DNA from: Photobacterium swingsii
Lineage (GTDB): Bacteria > Pseudomonadota > Gammaproteobacteria > Enterobacterales > Vibrionaceae
Assembly (NCBI RefSeq): GCF_024346715.1
Contig: NZ_AP024852.1
Span: 3,286,001 to 3,350,000, forward strand
Direction of reading: 5' to 3'
DNA length: 64,000 nucleotides
Numbering within the stretch: position 1 is the first letter of the stretch; each line of letters opens with the position of its first letter. Shown here in pieces: positions 60,785 to 64,000 of the stretch. Position numbers and translations under genes: made by a program. A model generated the notes under the pieces. It was not told the origin of the DNA. It ran no database searches and saw only the letters and a list, made by a program, of their open reading frames with translations.

Positions 60785-61627
60785 TTACTTATCGTGCTTT
60801 TCTTTTCGGATCAGGTCATAAGCAGCTTGAAGCTCTTGCGTTTTTTGCTTCGCCAACTCCATCATCTCTGGTGGTAGCCCTTTCGCGGCCAGTTTATCAG
60901 GGTGATGCTCATTCATTTGCTTACGGTAAGCACGTTTTAGCTCTTGTGCCGATGCTGTTGGGCTCACACCTAACACGTCATAAGCTGCGGCCAACTGGTC
61001 TTTACTTGGTGGCGCCTTAAAGCCACCAGCCCCTTGCTGTTGTTGATGGAAGCCACCCTGCTGGAAACGAAACGCCGCTTCTTGCATGTGAAGACGCTGC
61101 TCTAACTGGCGCTCAGAGAAGCCAAGGTAGCGAGCGATAACATGCAATAATTGACGCTCATTAGGGTGAAGCGAGCCATCTGCAAACGCGGCTTGGATTT
61201 GTAACTCTAAGAAAAATTGCAGTAAATCCGCACGTCCAGCACAATTTTGACGTACCCGTTGCAGCGTCTCTTCTAGCGGAAAGTCATCATTTTTACCTTC
61301 ACGAAATGCATTTTGTGCCTGACGACGAGATTCACCCTGCAAGCCCATACGTTCCATGATCGCCGTCGCAACACGGATTTCTTCTTGTGTCACGCGCCCT
61401 TTTGCTTTGGCAACATGTCCCATTACCGCAAAGCCAGCATGGAAAAAATCGGCCTGGCGTTCAGCTTGGCTCGCTTGACTGCCACCAAAACCACCGAATC
61501 CACCGCCATAAACATTTCGTCGCGCTTTATCGAACTTATGGCCTAAAAATAGACCTAAGAACAAACCAAAAGGGCCACCAAGAAGGAAACCAAAAAATGC
61601 GCCAAGTATTTTGCCCCACACCTGCAT
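60785..61627 (-). CDS. djlA: DjlA, membrane-anchored J-domain co-chaperone
   Basis: Type III DnaJ protein that stimulates DnaK at the cytoplasmic face of the inner membrane and induces capsule or envelope stress signalling when overproduced. The 280-aa protein has an N-terminal membrane helix with the GxxxG pattern (GAFFGFLLGGPFGLFLGLFL). A glycine-rich linker and a TerB-like helical domain (about 55-180) follow. The C-terminal J domain (about 212-280) has the HPD motif in NEHHPDKLAAKG. The layout matches E. coli DjlA (271 aa). It is divergent from lptD, as in E. coli. Confidence 0.95.
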   Translation of the reverse strand: MQVWGKILGAFFGFLLGGPFGLFLGLFLGHKFDKARRNVYGGGFGGFGGSQASQAERQADFFHAGFAVMGHVAKAKGRVTQEEIRVATAIMERMGLQGESRRQAQNAFREGKNDDFPLEETLQRVRQNCAGRADLLQFFLELQIQAAFADGSLHPNERQLLHVIARYLGFSERQLEQRLHMQEAAFRFQQGGFHQQQQGAGGFKAPPSKDQLAAAYDVLGVSPTASAQELKRAYRKQMNEHHPDKLAAKGLPPEMMELAKQKTQELQAAYDLIRKEKHDK

Positions 61628-61802
61628 TCGATACTCTCTGGTAATTTGCTAAATTTAAAATATATTTAGCTCGACAACATTGTCGAAAACGTGCTGTCGA
61701 GTAGAATTTGCATTATGATAGCTGTCATTTATCGGGAATGCTTGTAAAAAGCGCCACCAATTCGCGACGCAACAAAAATTCAATACAGGAATGTGAAATT
61801 AA

Positions 61803-64000
61803 ATGTCATTAACCTCCCGCAGCATACTTGCAACCATGATTAGCCTTGCCCTTTATGGACCGGCGATGGCAGATGACAATCCACAAGCCACGAACAAGAC
61901 CAATAACGATACAACGAAAGCGGCCTCATCAGCAGATCAGCGACCTGAGCCTGAGACGCTTGATGTATCGCTATCTGAACTTGAAATGGTCAAAGGCACC
62001 TGTATCGCGCCACAAAATCGTACAGGTGAACCAGATGAACAACCGGTTCACATTTCTGCCGATCAAGCGACCGCAGAAAGCGCCATTGCAATCACCTACT
62101 CTGGTGATGTGGTCGTAAAACAAGGTCACCGCACCGTTGCAGCCGACACTGCCACCTATCACCAACCGGATAATAGCGTTACTGCAGAAGGTAACGTCTA
62201 CTTTCATGACGGTGGTATGGAGGTCTACTCAGACCGCTTAGAAAGTGATTTAGACACAGAAGACTCCGAAATGGAGAATGCCGTCTACAACATGACCTGT
62301 GAGCCTGGTCGTGGTGAAGCAGAAAAAGTGATCAAAGATGGTTTGGAGTATTACCGCTTAAAAAATGGCACCTACACCACCTGTCCTGCCGATGATCAAA
62401 GCTGGCGTTTTTCTGCTACCAGTATTGAACGCGAAACCGATTCCCCCTTCGCGAACTTATACAACGCCCGTTTTGAAGTCGTGGATGTGCCGATTTTTTA
62501 CTTACCGTATCTGCGCGTACCGGTTGGCAGTGAGCGCTTAACGGGCTTTTTGTACCCAAATATTAAATTAAACTCACGCGATGGTTTCACCGTACAGACG
62601 CCATTTTATTGGAATATCGCGCCTAACTACGATATGACAATAACGCCTAAGTACATGACTAATCGTGGCTTGCAGCTGAATACAGAGTTTCGTTATTTAA
62701 CTGTGTTTGGTGCAGGTAGCCTAACAAGCGAGTACCTAGGCAGTGACCAAAAGTTCCCAGAAAAAGGCAGTCGCTGGGCATTTAATATCAACCATACAGG
62801 TGTTTATCAAAGCCATTGGTTACTTAAAATAGATTACAGCAAAGTCAGCGATGTCACGTATTTTAGCGATCTCGACTCTAACGTAGGTAAGCGTGAAGAT
62901 AACAATCTACTGCAAACAGCAGAAGCGTCCTACCGTACACAAAATTGGGATACCACATTACGAGTAAGAGACTTCCAACCACTGACTTCCGGTACATCGT
63001 CAAACTACCGCTTAATGCCACAAGTGGAAGCAAACTATTATCGTCCTGATTTGCCATACGATCTCGACTTTTCAATGAACAGTCATATCAGTCGCTTTGA
63101 AAATGATGATCCCAATAAACCATCAGCGGATCGTTTGCACTTAGAGCCAACATTAACTCTGCCGTATTCGACGCCTTGGTGGTCAATCACCTCTGAAGCT
63201 AAGCTCATGTATAGCTATTACAATCAGAATTTTGATAAAAATATAACCGCTAATCAAAATTTAGAAGAGAGTGTGTCTCGTCTGATCCCAAGTGCACGAA
63301 TTCACTCTGGCTTATACCTTGAGCGCAACACCAGTATTTGGGGTGATGCCTACACCCAGAGTTTAGAGCCGCAAGTTCAGTATTTGTACGTTCAAAATGT
63401 CGACCAGCAAAATATTTATGATGCCTACGACACCACATTGCTACAAACCGACTATTACGGTTTGTTCCGTGACAAGCGTTACTCCAGTGTCGATCGCATT
63501 GCTGCAGCCAACCAGTTTACGGTTGGTGCATCCACTCGCTATTTTGATAACCAATACGTTGAACGCTTCAATCTTTCGATTGGTCAGATTTTCTACCTGA
63601 ATCCAGCCGCAGCCGATATTGATAGTAGTAGCAATACTACAGCACCAAGTTACTCAGCAACCGCGTTAGAATCCGATTTTAACTACGATGATTGGTTATT
63701 TTTCCATGGTGGCTTGCAGTTTGATGCGGGCAGTAATGACATTCAATTTGCCAACTCAACCTTAGAATATCGTGAGTCGAGTTTCTTTACTCAAATGAAC
63801 TATCGCTACGTATCTAAGGAATACATTCAGAGTAGCCTGAAAGATAACAACGACATTGATAAATACACCAATAACGGTATTTCACAAGCAGGTCTTGTTA
63901 CTGGCTTCCCTATTTATGGCGGCCTAAGTGTGCGTGGTGACTACTACCATGATTTAACCGAAAGCCAGATGATTGAGAGTCAAATCGCCCTTAATTATCG
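61803..64000 (+). CDS. lptD: LptD, LPS-assembly outer-membrane protein (3' end outside window)
   Basis: Outer-membrane beta-barrel that, with LptE, inserts lipopolysaccharide into the outer leaflet. The frame is open from the ATG at 61803 to the window end (732 codons and two bases), so about 50 or more C-terminal residues are missing. A signal peptide (about 1-22, cleaved after AMA) is followed by an OstA/LptA-like beta-jellyroll domain (about 75-200, with AEGNVYFHDGGMEVYSDRLE). The LptD barrel then runs from about 230, with the family motif PYLRVPVGSERLTGFLYP near 237. Cysteines at 66 and 164 and near 194 may form the disulphides needed for activity. CAGGAA lies upstream. Confidence 0.95.
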   Translation, partial: MSLTSRSILATMISLALYGPAMADDNPQATNKTNNDTTKAASSADQRPEPETLDVSLSELEMVKGTCIAPQNRTGEPDEQPVHISADQATAESAIAITYSGDVVVKQGHRTVAADTATYHQPDNSVTAEGNVYFHDGGMEVYSDRLESDLDTEDSEMENAVYNMTCEPGRGEAEKVIKDGLEYYRLKNGTYTTCPADDQSWRFSATSIERETDSPFANLYNARFEVVDVPIFYLPYLRVPVGSERLTGFLYPNIKLNSRDGFTVQTPFYWNIAPNYDMTITPKYMTNRGLQLNTEFRYLTVFGAGSLTSEYLGSDQKFPEKGSRWAFNINHTGVYQSHWLLKIDYSKVSDVTYFSDLDSNVGKREDNNLLQTAEASYRTQNWDTTLRVRDFQPLTSGTSSNYRLMPQVEANYYRPDLPYDLDFSMNSHISRFENDDPNKPSADRLHLEPTLTLPYSTPWWSITSEAKLMYSYYNQNFDKNITANQNLEESVSRLIPSARIHSGLYLERNTSIWGDAYTQSLEPQVQYLYVQNVDQQNIYDAYDTTLLQTDYYGLFRDKRYSSVDRIAAANQFTVGASTRYFDNQYVERFNLSIGQIFYLNPAAADIDSSSNTTAPSYSATALESDFNYDDWLFFHGGLQFDAGSNDIQFANSTLEYRESSFFTQMNYRYVSKEYIQSSLKDNNDIDKYTNNGISQAGLVTGFPIYGGLSVRGDYYHDLTESQMIESQIALNY

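Overview
The window is a stretch of chromosome from a gamma-proteobacterium of the family Vibrionaceae, most likely Photobacterium or a close relative. This is an inference from protein similarity recalled from memory and from gene order: tolC, hldE-glnE, ygiF, pit, ygiM, cca, uppP-folK-folB, plsY, tsaD, rpsU-yqeY-dnaG-rpoD, tRNA-Ile2; then ilvIH, leuO, leuABCD; then thiBPQ and rapA-rluA-djlA-lptD. It is overwhelmingly core chromosome. I see no rRNA, CRISPR array, prophage, integron or intact insertion sequence.

Positions 1-26200 hold envelope and housekeeping genes: TolC, HldE, the GlnE adenylyltransferase, a chemoreceptor, a voltage-gated-type K+ channel, the YgiF triphosphatase, a DUF47/Pit phosphate uptake pair, YgiM, the ExeA/ExeB (GspA/GspB) type II secretion helpers, the CCA-adding enzyme, undecaprenyl-diphosphate phosphatase, two folate enzymes, PlsY, TsaD and the macromolecular-synthesis operon rpsU-yqeY-dnaG-rpoD. 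A tRNA-Ile(CAU) follows. Most neighbouring genes are convergent and share strong bidirectional terminators.

Positions 26200-34360 mix unknown and core genes. A 123-aa orphan and a 340-aa lipoprotein of unknown function lie between the tRNA and pyruvate kinase. The pyk leader is long and contains a perfect 12-bp hairpin. A GntR/FCD regulator, an overlooked 43-aa membrane protein gene and ilvIH follow.

Positions 34360-50160 carry a long-chain acyl-CoA synthetase, leuO, a VC2487-type glycosyltransferase with a PAP2 phosphatase, a TetR-controlled RND efflux operon, and leuLABCD preceded by a classical leucine attenuator. In enteric bacteria leuO lies directly between leuABCD and ilvIH. Here the same genes are present in the same order but are spread apart by unrelated genes.

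Positions 50160-64000 contain two nearly identical 163-164 bp MITE-like repeats directly upstream of a DUF547 gene, a TPP riboswitch controlling thiBPQ (thiamine uptake), a PIN-PhoH ATPase, and the conserved rapA-rluA-djlA-lptD block. The lptD gene is cut by the window end.

The less explained items are the MITE pair that abuts the DUF547 gene, the pyk leader or possible small RNA, the 43-aa membrane ORF, the two orphan genes beside the tRNA, and the operator-like palindromes before the RND operon and the acyl-CoA synthetase. I found no clear new multi-gene system.
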